Below are positions 10,795-38,819 of a DNA stretch of 64,000 nucleotides, one piece after another. A model generated the notes under the pieces. It was not told where the DNA came from. It worked only from the letters and a program-made list of their open reading frames with translations, and made no database searches. The DNA comes from Hydrangea macrophylla (lineage: Eukaryota > Streptophyta > Magnoliopsida > Cornales > Hydrangeaceae). The first letter of the stretch is position 1; each line of letters starts with the position of its first letter. The translations under genes and the position numbers were made by a program. Where the stretch lies: positions 60,618,274-60,682,273 of the forward strand of contig CM066998.1 in NCBI GenBank assembly GCA_033977485.1, read 5' to 3'.

Positions 10795-11330
10795 CTTAAG
10801 TATGAGAAATCTGCTGCTGGAATTTTGTGCTAGTTAAAAACTCATCATGCCAGTCAAGCTGTACATCTAACCACGGATGTTCTTGGTATTGTTGCTACAC
10901 TTGGAAAACTAGAATATGAAATCCTAAGTAGGTTAGTATGGTTATAAAGTTCCTTTTTTTGGTTCATCTTTAATTATGGATATGAATTATGTAGTCGTTG
11001 CTTCTTCTGTTGCTACATTTGATCATGTTTTAGCCATTTAGTTTGTCTATGGTTGCACCAAATGTTATGCTTTTTGGACGACGACATATTAAGGATAGAT
11101 TTACTTGCAAACCTCCAAAAATCATTTATTTGTTTTTAGTTTCATTGGTGAAGCTCCATTTTTTGAAATTTTGATGAGTTCAATTGCTGCCCAAATAGAT
11201 CAATGGTTAGAGTTTCTGGTTCTATACGATGGCCTGTTAAAATGTCGAGGTTGTTGGTTGAATTAATTCAGGAAGTATTGTGGGTTTTTTTATATTAGTG
11301 TTATGTATAATGCTTGACTTGTTCTTTTCT

Positions 11331-11335
11331 CTCTC

Positions 11336-11376
<41 letters not shown>
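11331..11376 (+). repeat. (CT)n microsatellite
   Basis: Nearly uninterrupted CT dinucleotides with one G, ending just before the acceptor of DMS3-like block 3. Confidence 0.9.
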
Positions 11377-11377
<1 letters not shown>

Positions 11378-11929
11378 AATCTCCAGTCTTCTCTCAGAGT
11401 ACTTGGGGATGGAAACTATGCTTGGGGAATCTCCACCTGGCTTTCTTGGGTTTGCTGTAAATATGATTAACATTGAAAGCATGAACGTATTCTATCTCAC
11501 AACCAACGGGCATAGCCTAAAAGAGACTCTTTACAATAATCTATTCTCTCATCTTCAAGTCTACAGAACAAGGGTAGAGATGCTGCAAGCTCTCCCTTGT
11601 ATAAGCATCTCTCTAGGGAATTGTAGATAGTCTCACCATTTAAAGAGAGCAAAATCTGCATAGGCTATTAGTAAGGTATGAAAATCTTTACCTTTTCATT
11701 TCATTAGTTTCCAGAGACCCACAAGTTCTTGTTGACAGTTCTTGCAAGGGAACTTTAACCAAAATTTGTATTTTCATAATACAATGTATGTTCTTAATGA
11801 TCTTCAGGGACTAAGTATGTTCATTTTGTCAATGACTAGAGCTTACTTTCCAGTTTCCACCATTATGTCCTGGTTTTGACGTGTATATGGGTTGCTTTAT
11901 CATTTGGTACTGAACATGAGCTTTTGAAT

Positions 11930-12040
11930 TAGTACCATGAAGGGTCTAAACATGAGCTGTTTGTTACCATGTTGGAGGTATACAATGAGAAGATAAGGGA
12001 CCTCCTAGTAGAGAATTCCAACGAACAACTTCTAGTGTAA
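11930..12040 (+). pseudogene. Kinesin motor-domain fragment in the CACTA element
   Basis: A short frame reads MLEVYNEKIRDLLVENSN and is preceded by HELFVT. VYNEKIRDLL is a conserved stretch of the kinesin motor domain, closest in my memory to plant kinesin-14. It ends at TAA after EQLLV. No ATP-binding P-loop or neck is present, so this is an exon fragment. The next 70 bases after an intron-like gap (12135-12205) are not clearly kinesin. Confidence 0.65.
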
Positions 12041-12589
12041 GGAAGCCCTATTTGTTCAATTTTGCCTTTTCTTGTTGATTGTATTGTGGTTTCCCTTTTA
12101 TAAAGTAGTGGTGTAAATTAAACAAAATTTGCAGGTCTCAATCTCTATGAAGGATTTGTGCCATGATGTTTTTGGGATAGCAAAAGAAAAGAAAGATTCA
12201 ATGTAGCTCACTTCAACATTTTTTTTTATGTTACATGGTTATTGGGCATTTAGAACAATTGACTCAAGGTACTGAAAAGTTATTTCTGAATATCGATAGG
12301 AGGTTTAGAAAGTAGGTTTATGATACTTATACTCACTTGCTTTGGGATCTTAGAACCCAACGAGCGATATTTGGAGAACGCTTCAATACTTTTTCTTATG
12401 TAATTTTCGTCTTGTTTTATGAGATTTAGTTGATTTTTTGTGGGGTATAATATATTTGATTAGGCTTGATTGATTAAACACACGAAGATTCTTGAGTATG
12501 TGCTCTTCTACATCAAAATAGTTATTTTCTAACTTCTAAGACGTAATCTTCCTAATTTTTCATCTTCATGTTTGGTTCATTAAATCAGA

Positions 12590-12760
12590 GAGAAACGTGC
12601 AGTCTAAGCCATAATGGAGATGCTTTGGATCATCTGTGAAAGCCTGGTATTGTGCAGCAGAATTAATCTGGTATTACTTCAGTGCAATGCCAAAACTGCA
12701 TCAACAACTGCAAGGGCTGCACAGTCGGTGCATTGCTTTGAAGCTGCAGCTATGAAGGTC
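12590..12760 (+). pseudogene. Unidentified exon-like fragment A in the CACTA element
   Basis: A frame containing NAKTASTTARAAQSVHCFEA and then AAMK ends at a GTCAGT donor-like site (about 12757). It has normal amino-acid composition, unlike its AT-rich surroundings. I do not recognise the parent gene. Confidence 0.35.
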
Positions 12761-12870
12761 AGTTTAATGTACTGAATTTCTTGGGCTAACATCTTTCAAA
12801 AAAAATTCAAAGCTAAGAAGTTTAAGAGTAGGAGAAAATTTGGAAAAAAAAAACTATTTTCTTCTCTTTT

Positions 12871-14157
12871 TTGGAAGTTAGATTATTTTTTAGGAAAAGG
12901 AGGGCAGCCCACTACCCAGCACAGCAGCACAACGCACACGCAGCACATGTGCATGCACATAGCACATGTGCACAACAGTACATCACAGCACAGAGCTTGG
13001 CAGGCATAAGAAGCGTGCTCGGTAGCACGCGTGCATCACATGGGCAGCCCCTTTTGACTGCAAAAACCATTGTATTATCCAATCTGAATGTGATACAATT
13101 TGTTCTTCCTTATTGGTTTATTGTTAATTGTTGTAATTTTATATTCTCTATTCATTTGTTTCACATTTTATGAATACATATAGCAACACCGAAATCAGCC
13201 CCACTCCAACCAAACTTTGAGCGCGCAAATGGAATTAGATGAATAACAAAAGTAGTTGCATTACCAATTCAAGTAACACTTTGCCTTTTACTAGATATTG
13301 TTGAATATCTTCTTGACCAGTGATTAACACTTGCTCTATCCTTCTTTCACTCTACTTTCCTTTTCATGATCAAAACAAAAAATGTGTCTGATACTTACTT
13401 TGCCTGTAATTCATTCATTTTTATAGTTTACATGTAAAATGTAACTAGAATTTCATTCATCGAAGTATATCATACTGATTCTTCTATTAGGGCTAGTGCA
13501 TTTAAGAAAATTTGATTGTTTGCTGAAAGTTGGAAATGCAACTATTCTTATTACAATTGTTACTATTTACCAAACTTTTAAGAAAATTTCACATGTATGT
13601 CTTATGTGTTGGATTGATAATTGGGTCAAGGAGCTTCTTAAAAGTTAAACACATTCTTGTAACTTGGAAAAAAGGGAGGTAATGACGCATAAAAGTCAAA
13701 ATATGTAACGAGTAGTGCTTTGGTTCCCAAGTTTGTATTGCAAATATGGTTCTGGGTGGGACCACCTAAAGTAACATCAGTTTTCCTTCTTATTTTCCCT
13801 TCACTTTTCTTTTCCTTACTAATGCTGCCTGTGATTCGCTCTAATTTTTAGAGTGGTGTATTGTCCTTAAAATTTTTCCCAAAGGATGATGAATACACTA
13901 AGTGAATTTATTATTAGTGAATGTAAGATGTAGATTAACAAGATCTAAGCCATTATAGTGAATCCTTCTCTTTTCTTGCACTTATTCTTTCTTTTCACCT
14001 CCCTTTTGGAGTTATGGAAGATTGTTAATGCTTTGATTTTCCACTGGAAAAGTTGTCAAAAAGTTGTTTTTGCATAGGTTAACTGGCAAAAAAAATGTTG
14101 ATTTCCTCCCCACTCCATTTGATTCTTATGTGTTGTCAATCAACTCTTGTGCAACAG
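12871..14157. other. CACTA interior without recognised gene
   Basis: Mostly AT-rich sequence. 12900-13030 is a GC-richer run of GCACA/CACAT repeats (acagcagcacaacgcacacgc) whose open frame is low complexity. Otherwise intron-like; no transposase motifs seen. Confidence 0.4.
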
Positions 14158-14272
14158 ATTGTTACGGATGCAGGACATTCAGCTAATGAACCAGGAATAG
14201 CAGCAGAATTTGTGGCTGCTAATGAGAAGCTGAAAAGCCATAGCAGGAAAACTGGGCCGATGAGTGACTAGG
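14158..14272 (+). pseudogene. Unidentified exon-like fragment B in the CACTA element
   Basis: After an AG acceptor-like site the frame reads IVTDAGHSANEPGIAAEFVA, then ANEKLKSHSRKTGPMSD and stops. With fragment A and a short later piece (about 15252-15298, DDPRAVKKILKQL) it may come from one captured host gene of unknown identity. Confidence 0.35.
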
Positions 14273-15555
14273 TAGAATATGCATCATCGAAAATATCCGG
14301 GTACAATTTTTGCCCTAGATTATGATATATATAAAGTTTGGATCTATTAATCCAATGTGATATGAGATTTACAAAACCATTAATTATCACTTCGTATCTT
14401 AGAACAGGTCAAGTTTTGACAAATCTGAAACTTGAAGAACCATGCTTTCTTTGTCATTTTGGTCATCCTTGACTGGTTAATTTTAGTGACATCTTTCAGA
14501 TTGCTCTTAGTTATTTTGCCAAATTTGGGTGTAAATTAGGGTTTTAAAATAGTTTGCTTAAATCAGTTGTATGCACTATATACATTTATGTACATGTTTA
14601 AGATGTATGTAGTATATAGATATGAATCTACGTACATTGTATGGAGTAGTTTTCTGTCAGATTTTTAGTAAAATTAAACTTCAAAAGGGCTTCTTCAAAT
14701 TTCAAGAGTGGATTCTTATCTATCCCTATGTTCGCGCTCTTTTATTACATATTATATTTTATATTTTATATAGTCCATAAATGTTTTTTTCAATATCACT
14801 CTTCTCTTATCTTTTTCTGTTTTTAATTTTTTTTAATTTTCTGAAGGAACATGAGATTTTGTTTGCATTATTATCCTTTCTCTGTTCTAGTTTCTTATCG
14901 TTGGAAAAGATAGTTATGGTTCATTGCAAGATTTATGCTGACCTAATGGATTGTGCCTTTACTCATTTCCATAACCCGAACCAAACTTCCCATTTTGAAA
15001 CTGAACCGACCGATTGCCCACCCCTATTTGGCACTTGCACATTTTATTGCATTGTTTGAGTTATGCATTTGAAATTTTCTATATTGACTCTGTAGGTGTT
15101 TCAAGCAATATTTTTAAATTAGGTGTGATCACAAACAATATGGTTAGTTTCACATTGACTTTTGCTTTTTTTTTTTAAAAAAAAAATTATCTGAGTACTA
15201 CTCTTTTGTGATTTGTTTTTCTAACACCATCATCGATTATGGTGAAAAACAGGGTGGTGATGATCCAAGGGCAGTGAAGAAGATATTGAAGCAATTGTAA
15301 AAAGTTAGGTGATGAACTTAGTTATGGACATAAGAGATTTGTATATTTTATCTTTCTTGAGCTAGTTTCATGTGTAAGATGTACTGTAGTTAAACTAAGA
15401 ACTTGGGTATTTATAAGATGAAACATTTGGATTCTACTTGTGTTTGATATAGATTGAGCTTGTTATTTTTGTGTTTCTATGAATTATTATGCTTGTTAAT
15501 TAGGGTAAAAAAATATATAAAAAAATTGGGGAGCATATAAACTAATTATTTTTAT
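14273..15555. other. CACTA interior, AT-rich
   Basis: Intron-like and AT-rich, with a possible last exon scrap at 15252-15298. No other gene recognised. Confidence 0.4.
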
Positions 15556-15559
15556 ATTT

Positions 15560-15905
15560 TAGTAAAATTTGTAACGGGTATATCCGTTACAAAATCCGTT
15601 ACTAATTTATACATTTTGGAAATTAATAACGGATATAACCGTTACTAATTTATTACAAACCGTTAGTATTTTTTTCAAAACATAAAAGAAGTTGGATATC
15701 TATCCGTTACTAAACCAATTTGTAACGGGTATAATCGTTACAAATATTATATTAGTAACGGGTATATCCGTTACAAAAATTCGTTACTAATTAGTAACAG
15801 ATATATCCGTTACAAACATCCGTTACAAATTTGCAACGCCATATTTGTAACGGGTATATCCGTTACAAATAATTTTTGTAACGGATATTCCCGTTACAAA
15901 TCGGG
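15560..15905. repeat. Right subterminal repeats of the CACTA element
   Basis: About ten copies of TTTGTAACGGGTATATCCGTT or parts of it, in both orientations, next to the right terminus. The array is denser than on the left. Confidence 0.85.
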
Positions 15906-15920
15906 CCATATGGTGTAGTG

Positions 15921-15990
15921 CACCATCACCATCACCACCTCCATTTACAATCGCAGCACCTCCACCACCACGTCACCTCCATCACGGTTT
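15921..15990. repeat. CAC-rich satellite on the right side of the CACTA element
   Basis: Sequence beginning caccatcaccatcaccacct and running to 'cacctccatcac' parallels 8738-8797 on the left. This supports insertion into, or recombination within, the CAC satellite. Confidence 0.65.
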
Positions 15991-16348
15991 TTCATTTTTC
16001 TGGTTTTGATTTTCTGTCTCGTGTATTGGGTTTATGGAGAGAGAAAGGGGGTTATTTTTGTCTTTTTATCATTGGAGGAGGGTTAGAAACTATTGGTTTG
16101 GGCCATGAGCTTTAAATTTTATTCCATAAATTATTGGGGCCTTTGGCTGAATGCCCCTTTTTTTAAATCATGTCCTATGGACAGCAACCCTATGAGCTGC
16201 CTTTACATATTAGAATTGAGCAAGTCAAGGAGACGAAAGGAAATCTAACCATATGTGAAACTGCCCTTTTGCCTTCAACGCAAAAGTATTAGATCAAGAA
16301 AGGCTAAATTTGATTCCTGAATTTGTTCGAGTATAGATTGTGTTTGCT

Positions 16349-16559
16349 CCAGAAATGCTAAATGCACAAAAAAAATGTACAACTAAATGCACAACATGCT
16401 TAAAATTATTGGACTTTGTGCTAAAAAATCTATACACACAAAAAGACAAAAAAAAAAAAAAGAAAGAAGAGGTGTACAGCTTTTTCAGCACGAAGTCCAA
16501 CAATTTTAAGCAGATTGTGCATTTAGTTGTGCATTTTTTTTGTGCATCTAGCATTTCTC
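16349..16559. mobile_element. Mutator-like MITE, almost fully palindromic
   Basis: Inverted arms: CCAGAAATGCTAAATGCACA on the left and TGTGCATCTAGCATTTCTCG on the right, pairing through nearly 90 bases each around a poly-A core. The flanking 9-mers GTGTTTGCT (16340-16348) and GTGTTTACT (16560-16568) match at 8 of 9. The open frames on both strands here are consequences of the palindrome. Confidence 0.85.
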
Positions 16560-16568
16560 GTGTTTACT

Positions 16569-17240
16569 CTCTGAGTCTCAAATTAAAAGTCTTTTATTCT
16601 AATTTTAGATGTCCCCTTATAGAGTAATGTAATGCGAGCTTCCAAAATTTTGCAAATCCTAAATGTAAGGAAGAAGGTCATGTAAAGAAACTATTTCTTG
16701 TTGCCAAACACTTTTATTTTGTTCCCCTTAAATGTCATTTTAGTGAGTCTGGTTTTCTTTAGTTTTCTGTCTTTTGTTTTCTTTCTTGTATTTTTCCCCC
16801 ATACTTTAAACAACATTAAAAGGCCATACTAACAACATTAAAAGTTATCCATTTTGGAAATGTAATTGTAACTTGGATAAAAAGGAGAAAAGTGGCTCAC
16901 AAAATTTAGTATTTTCAATTTATGAAAGTGTTTGGATTAGCTTAAAATTTTCAACACTTAAAACAAATCAGCTGAAATATTAAGCCAAAAAAAGAAAGTT
17001 TAATATTTCATCACTTAATATTTCAGCTAATCGAAAGGGGCTCTCAGGAACAGATCTACGAACCAAAAAGTAACCCTCCACTCCAGTAATGGGCACAATC
17101 AACTCTAAAAAGAGTTTTCAAACAAAGAGGTCCAATATATACAGATACATTGTATGTGCATCGCTGGTCAACCACTGGGTGCTTCCATTTGCATAAATGT
17201 AAGCTAATGAGTAACCTTTAAAACATTTACTATCCATCAC
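16569..17240. other. Intergenic region downstream of the aspartic protease
   Basis: No gene. 16930-17035 is a weak inverted repeat (gattagcttaaaattttcaa / aatatttcagctaatc) similar to 48840-48885, probably a small MITE remnant. Confidence 0.35.
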
Positions 17241-17615
17241 ATATTAATTATATTATACATCTGCAATCCAGTGATATATTTGATAACCACCACTTGGTTT
17301 TCTTTCTAGCATCTTCATGAAACGGGATATTGACCAGCCAAAATGCAACTTTATCTGAAAGTGCATCAGAAATGGGAATTTCTGGAAGAGGACAAGTATA
17401 CCAATAACACGCGCACGCGCACGCTTTTGCGTTTTTTCACATGACTTGCACACACTGAGGGAAGTACATGCACTAGTATATTTACAGGAGCATCCAACTG
17501 AGTTCACAATTTAAACAGTTAAAGTTCCAGAATTAATGCGTACTTAGCAACAAAGCAATATAAACAAACCGAGGCTTTTGAGTGAGATTCGAGGGGTATA
17601 GACTACAGTGGTTCA

Positions 17616-34731
<17,116 letters not shown>

Positions 34732-36675
34732 CTACAAGTGTCCATGATAATACTCCATTGATTGAATTGAGAAATCAAACTTGACCAATGGTCCAATACC
34801 GAAGTATGAATTAATAGAACGAAAACTCAACAACACTAAAGGTGAATACATAATTTGGAACTTCTGGTAAAGACGTAGTGAGTAAAAGGTGATACCAAAG
34901 TCCAATCTTAACCTAACATAAAAACTACAATGAAACACACACACACACACCAAAAAAAAAACCTAACTCATAAGTTGATATTAGTAAGCAATAGACAAAA
35001 ACATGGTCAATCATTAAAGCCAACAAAATGAAATGATAAGGTCGTATAATGATGAAATGTGTTAGAGCCACCTCTTCCATGGGTACTTCCTCTGTGGAAA
35101 AGGAAGCTATAAATTTAGGATGCATATTCATTCAAAAAAAAAATTAGGATGCATAGGGGAAAGGAATTTATAATCTCAGATGTATGCACATCATAGTTAT
35201 TTTCCAAAAAGAAATTGATTGTGCATTAGAATTGTCCCCAAACTTCATATAATTATAATAGAAACCTCTAACGAAAACTAACAAATAATATCCACATACA
35301 AAGGGGAAAAAAAACACAGTGGAGATCATATGTTCTGTGGAAATACAGACCCAGAACAACAAATATTTGTTACCTAAGATTGGATGTAAAACAGACACAA
35401 GGAAAAAAAATAGTCATACAAGTAAATGTCAAGCTGAAAACTCCCTTTTTTTTTTTCCAAAACAAACAAGTAAATAATCTAGAAAAAAGTAACATTTTCT
35501 CCATGGTGGAGGGAGGCTTTTGATTTCTCATTCCAGAACAATAACAATATCATAGCTCTAGAAATGTCCATGTGGCTGGTATATTTACATTGGGGAAAAA
35601 GTACTTGATCAGCCAAAAAAAAAGGCCTTTTCTTTTTCCCTTCTCTCTTTAACCAGAAAAGAAATTCCAACCTAAGATTTTCTATAATAAAAATTGGGAA
35701 TAGAAAAGTAATTTCCTTTCTTTCCCTAGTATTCTCGTTCTTATTCCAAGCTTACCCAAATGAATAATTCCATTTCCTTTGTTCTTTATTGTTATAAAAT
35801 TTATTACAATTGGACAAAAACTGAGATTTTAAGCTCTTTTATCTCAAGGAGGTCAACAAATGGTGAACTTAAGGCTCTGCAGGTTCACCAATCAAAACAT
35901 ACTTATAGGCTCTGTTTGGTTCATAGATTACATGAGCAAAAAGAAAAGGGTAAGGAAAACAAGAAAGAAAACCAGTTCGCTCATGTTTTCTCGCTTCATG
36001 CTTGCATAACATTAAAAATTGAAAAATTCCCAAATATTATTGTAACATATGAATAAATGAAGGAAAATAACTCACACTATTCAAAATGTTTAATTTATTT
36101 CTCAATCTATTGTATATTCTTTCCTATTTTCCTAATTGTTTTCCTTATTATAACCAAACAAAGGAAAAGATTTTCCTCCATGTTTTCCTTTCTTTTCCCT
36201 CACTAAATGCAAGAACCAAACAAAGCCTGGGGGAATACAAAATCTCCCAAAGAATAAGCAGAAAGGAACCTGAATTAACTATCGACAACAAACCCACCAA
36301 AAGCTAATTTTTTTTAAAAACAAAGACTATTACTCAAAAAAATAAAAAAAAAACAATTAAAAAAATAAAATAAAATAAAAAAATTGACATTTATTTCATG
36401 AAAACAGTAATTCACCATAGTGACAAAGTAAGAACCTACTGCAATAATAAATAACTAAACAGGAATTATTAATAATAAACACAAATTTACGGTAGAATTA
36501 AAAAAGCATAATCGATGATCTCCAACTAATGCCGAAAATCAATCGGTATAATCGGATTGAAATAGCATACTTGTGAATTAACTCGAAATAATCCGAAGTG
36601 AAGAGGAAAGTCGAACCGATCGACGAGTTACTTTAGAGAGAGAATTTGAGTACATTCCTAGAGAGAGAAACTAAC
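34732..36675 (-). other. Leader intron of the aspartic protease
   Basis: AT-rich intron bounded by GTTAGT and TTGTAG. It contains a (CA)n tract (34935-34950) and no recognised gene or element. Its open frames have no recognisable similarity. Confidence 0.5.
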
Positions 36676-36740
36676 CTTTCAGACGCACACTGTAAAAGCT
36701 CAAGCTACCCTTCTCTCAGACGGTATTCGAATACTTTAAG
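36676..36740 (-). promoter_or_regulatory. Probable 5' UTR exon and promoter side of the aspartic protease
   Basis: On the minus strand a donor GAAAG|GTTAGT sits at 36676/36675 and pairs with the acceptor TTGTAG at about 34732, just before the start codon. This implies a leader intron of about 1.9 kb. AT-rich sequence with TATTATTATTTTAA at about 36760-36775 could be a TATA region. The leader 5' end is a guess. Confidence 0.5.
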
Positions 36741-36779
36741 CGCTTTTGGCAATTTGAGATTAAAATAATAATAAAAAGG

Positions 36780-37711
36780 TTAAGCAAAATGACGTTTTGA
36801 ATAAGTGATTGTGACAAAAATTAATGGACTCTCATGCGATTTCTGAACCGTTTGATTCTTTGGAATGGACGGTGATGACGAGACTGATATGGTGGTCGGT
36901 GCAGTGACATTGTAACACGTGTCAGTAAAAAGCATGCAACAAGTCGTCACGCCACACCGCTTCTGACCTTTTTGAGTGATAAGAAATATTTTTTTTTTTT
37001 TTTTTTTAATGCTCGGATCGGATTGAAAACACACACCAGCCCCAATTTAATACCAAAATCTTACATTGGCTTATAGTAAAGTTCAACAAAAACCACTCAT
37101 TTCGACTGAAGAATAACTGGAGGCAAGCAATTAGAATTTTCTATAAGAATTCAAACTCTCTCCCTCCCTATTGAAAAGAGAGAGACTGTGCCAATTAATT
37201 GCGCTAAGATAAGACTTTACGTGGACTTCTTTTTTGTGTCGTCGGATTCGAAACTTCTAGATTTTATTTACTTTTGTATTTTTATCCTTTGGTGTAGGAT
37301 TAATGATTTGGTACAGTAATTATATGATTTTCAAATTCTAATTTCAAATGATGTAGTAGATGTAGACTCATTGAATTTTGATTGGATGATATTGAAGTGA
37401 TTCTATTATTATTGAAGTTGGTCTCACTATCACATTATTTGAGATGTGAAATTAGAATTAAAATTTTAAAAGCATAGTTTTGCTCTTGGTATAATGGTCT
37501 CATGTGATTAATAGGTCCGGAAAAAGGAGAGGAATACACGATTTGAACCCTGGTAGTAAGCTTTGGCATGGAACGGCATTTCAAACTGGGCTAAAGCCGA
37601 GCTGTTGCTCACTTCCAAATTCTGTTTTGGTAATTTTCAGGTTTATAAATGGGGACATCCCTACAATCACAAAGGACTTGCATAAAGTCCACCACGTTCG
37701 CTTATTTTTTA
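36780..37711. other. Intergenic, upstream of the aspartic protease
   Basis: No gene supported. It begins with the presumed promoter side of the minus-strand protease and has an A/T run at 36989-37008. Confidence 0.45.
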
Positions 37712-37947
37712 TTCCCTCTGTCTTATTTTATGTGTCCATCTTAAAAAATTTAACTATTTAAGGGGACAAAAAGAATTTACACTTACTTTCCACAATTGTC
37801 CATAATCATTGCACTTTTTTTTTGTTGAATGCAAGGAAGGGTAGTTTGGGATACTGAGTAAAATTTGCATACTAATTTAAGAAAGTGAACAATAATTTTA
37901 GGACATTTCAAATAAAAAGATAGACACATAAAATAAGACGGAGGGAG
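37712..37947. mobile_element. Stowaway MITE 1
   Basis: Ends TTCCCTCTGTCTTATTTTAT and, inverted, CTCCCTCCGTCTTATTTTAT, with TA on both sides: the Tc1/mariner-type Stowaway signature. 236 bases, non-coding. Confidence 0.85.
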
Positions 37948-38002
37948 TATCTCGTTAAGACATCGGTAGTGGAAGTGTTAACATGGATATGTTGGTGTCA
38001 GA

Positions 38003-38228
38003 TAGGGGTGTTCACGGTCGGTTTCGGTTGGTTTTTCTCGGTTTTTTCACATAAAAAAACCGACCAATAGCCTCGGTTCGGTCGGTTCGGTCGGGGTTTT
38101 GGGGTGTTTCGGTCGGTCGGTCGGTTCGGTTTTCTTCTTGAAATATAAGTTTGAAAACCGACCGAATGCCCTCGGTTTAGTCGGTTTGGTTGATCGATTT
38201 CGGTCTCGGTTTTTCTTGTACACCCCTA
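38003..38228. mobile_element. hAT MITE (TAGGGGTGTTCA ends)
   Basis: Terminal inverted repeats TAGGGGTGTTCA / TGTACACCCCTA. Perfect 8-base target duplication GTGTCAGA at 37995-38002 and 38229-38236. The interior has repeated CGGTTTCGGT / GGTCGGTCGGTCGGTT motifs. 226 bases. Confidence 0.92.
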
Positions 38229-38282
38229 GTGTCAGATGCTATTTAATGAGCAGATTATGAGATGATATGCAAGTCTTAACAT

Positions 38283-38811
38283 TAGGGATGGCAATGGGGT
38301 GGGTTTTCCGGGTTCCCCGCCCCGCCCCGCCCCTAATAGGTAGGGTATGGGGGAGGCTTAATAGGGTTAGGGGCGGGTATGGAGGAGGTTTTCAAAACCC
38401 GGGTCGGGGTCGGGTCGGGGTCGGGGTAGGGTCAAAAAACCCGCCCCCGCCCCGAATATACTTGTATTTATATTTTTACCCCTCAATAGTTATGTGTATT
38501 ACCATTTTAAAAAAAAAAAACTACACTACTAGGGAATTAATTGGGTAAGTTAAAAAAAAAACTACACTATTAGAGAAAAAAATGCATTAAAAAAATTACT
38601 TTTTCAATTTGTGTACCAAAAAAAAAAAAAAAAAAAACATAATCGGGGCGGGGCGGGGCGGGGCGGGGTCGGGGACCCCGGGGGCGGGGCGGGGGCGGGG
38701 GCGGGGAGATCACTATGCGGGACGGGGCGGGGGCGGGGGGAGGGTTCATTGAAGCGGGGCGGGGGCGGGGTATGGGGACCCCGTCCCATACCCGCCCCGT
38801 TGCCATCCCTA
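38283..38811. mobile_element. GC-rich hAT MITE (TAGGGATGGCAA ends)
   Basis: Ends TAGGGATGGCAATGGGG and the inverse CCGTTGCCATCCCTA. Perfect 8-base target duplication CTTAACAT at 38275-38282 and 38812-38819. Both halves are extreme in base bias (CCCGCCCCGCCCC left, GGGGCGGGGCGGGG at 38643-38790) around an A-rich core. The Pro/Arg and Gly/Arg frames are artefacts of the repeats. Confidence 0.92.
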
Positions 38812-38819
38812 CTTAACAT

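Larger units (their letters stand above)
9824..11640 (+). pseudogene. DMS3: DMS3-like gene fragments captured by the CACTA element
   Basis: Three exon-like blocks read as pieces of DEFECTIVE IN MERISTEM SILENCING 3, an SMC-hinge protein of RNA-directed DNA methylation. Block 1 (9824-9938, after CAG, before GT) encodes KLQDDLQMFGLRIKQHEDNI and a following coiled-coil-like stretch. Block 2 (10711-10931) encodes a segment with LKTHHASQA and TDVLGIVATLGKLE, with an in-frame TAG just before LKTHH. Block 3 (11387 to about 11625) encodes [12 protein letters not shown] joined directly to [16 protein letters not shown] and then [15 protein letters not shown]. The middle of the protein normally between those two parts is missing. 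With the stop, the deletion and no C-terminus it cannot make a normal protein. The identification is from recalled family sequence and needs a database search. Confidence 0.75.
8848..15920. mobile_element. CACTA (En/Spm-like) element carrying host gene pieces
   Basis: It starts CACTACACCATATGG and ends with the inverse CCATATGGTGTAGTG, the CACTA superfamily signature. Subterminal regions (8870-9040 and 15560-15905) are packed with direct and inverted copies of TTGTAACGGGTATATCCGTT, as expected of transposase-binding arrays. The 3-base flanks are GAC and CAC, so the expected duplication is imperfect. No transposase frame is visible in its 7.07 kb. Instead it holds broken DMS3 exons, a kinesin-like piece and other exon-like segments, which makes it a Pack-CACTA-type non-autonomous element that would need a transposase from elsewhere. 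Confidence 0.85.

Noticed and set aside
16294..16627. Two similar frames of 86 and 95 residues on opposite strands
   Set aside because: They are mirror readings of a palindromic MITE.
37480..37580. tRNA-like or SINE-like stretch (ttggtataatggtctcatg ... gatttgaaccctgg)
   Set aside because: A tRNA-like B-box resemblance exists but no cloverleaf, A box spacing or SINE tail could be made out.
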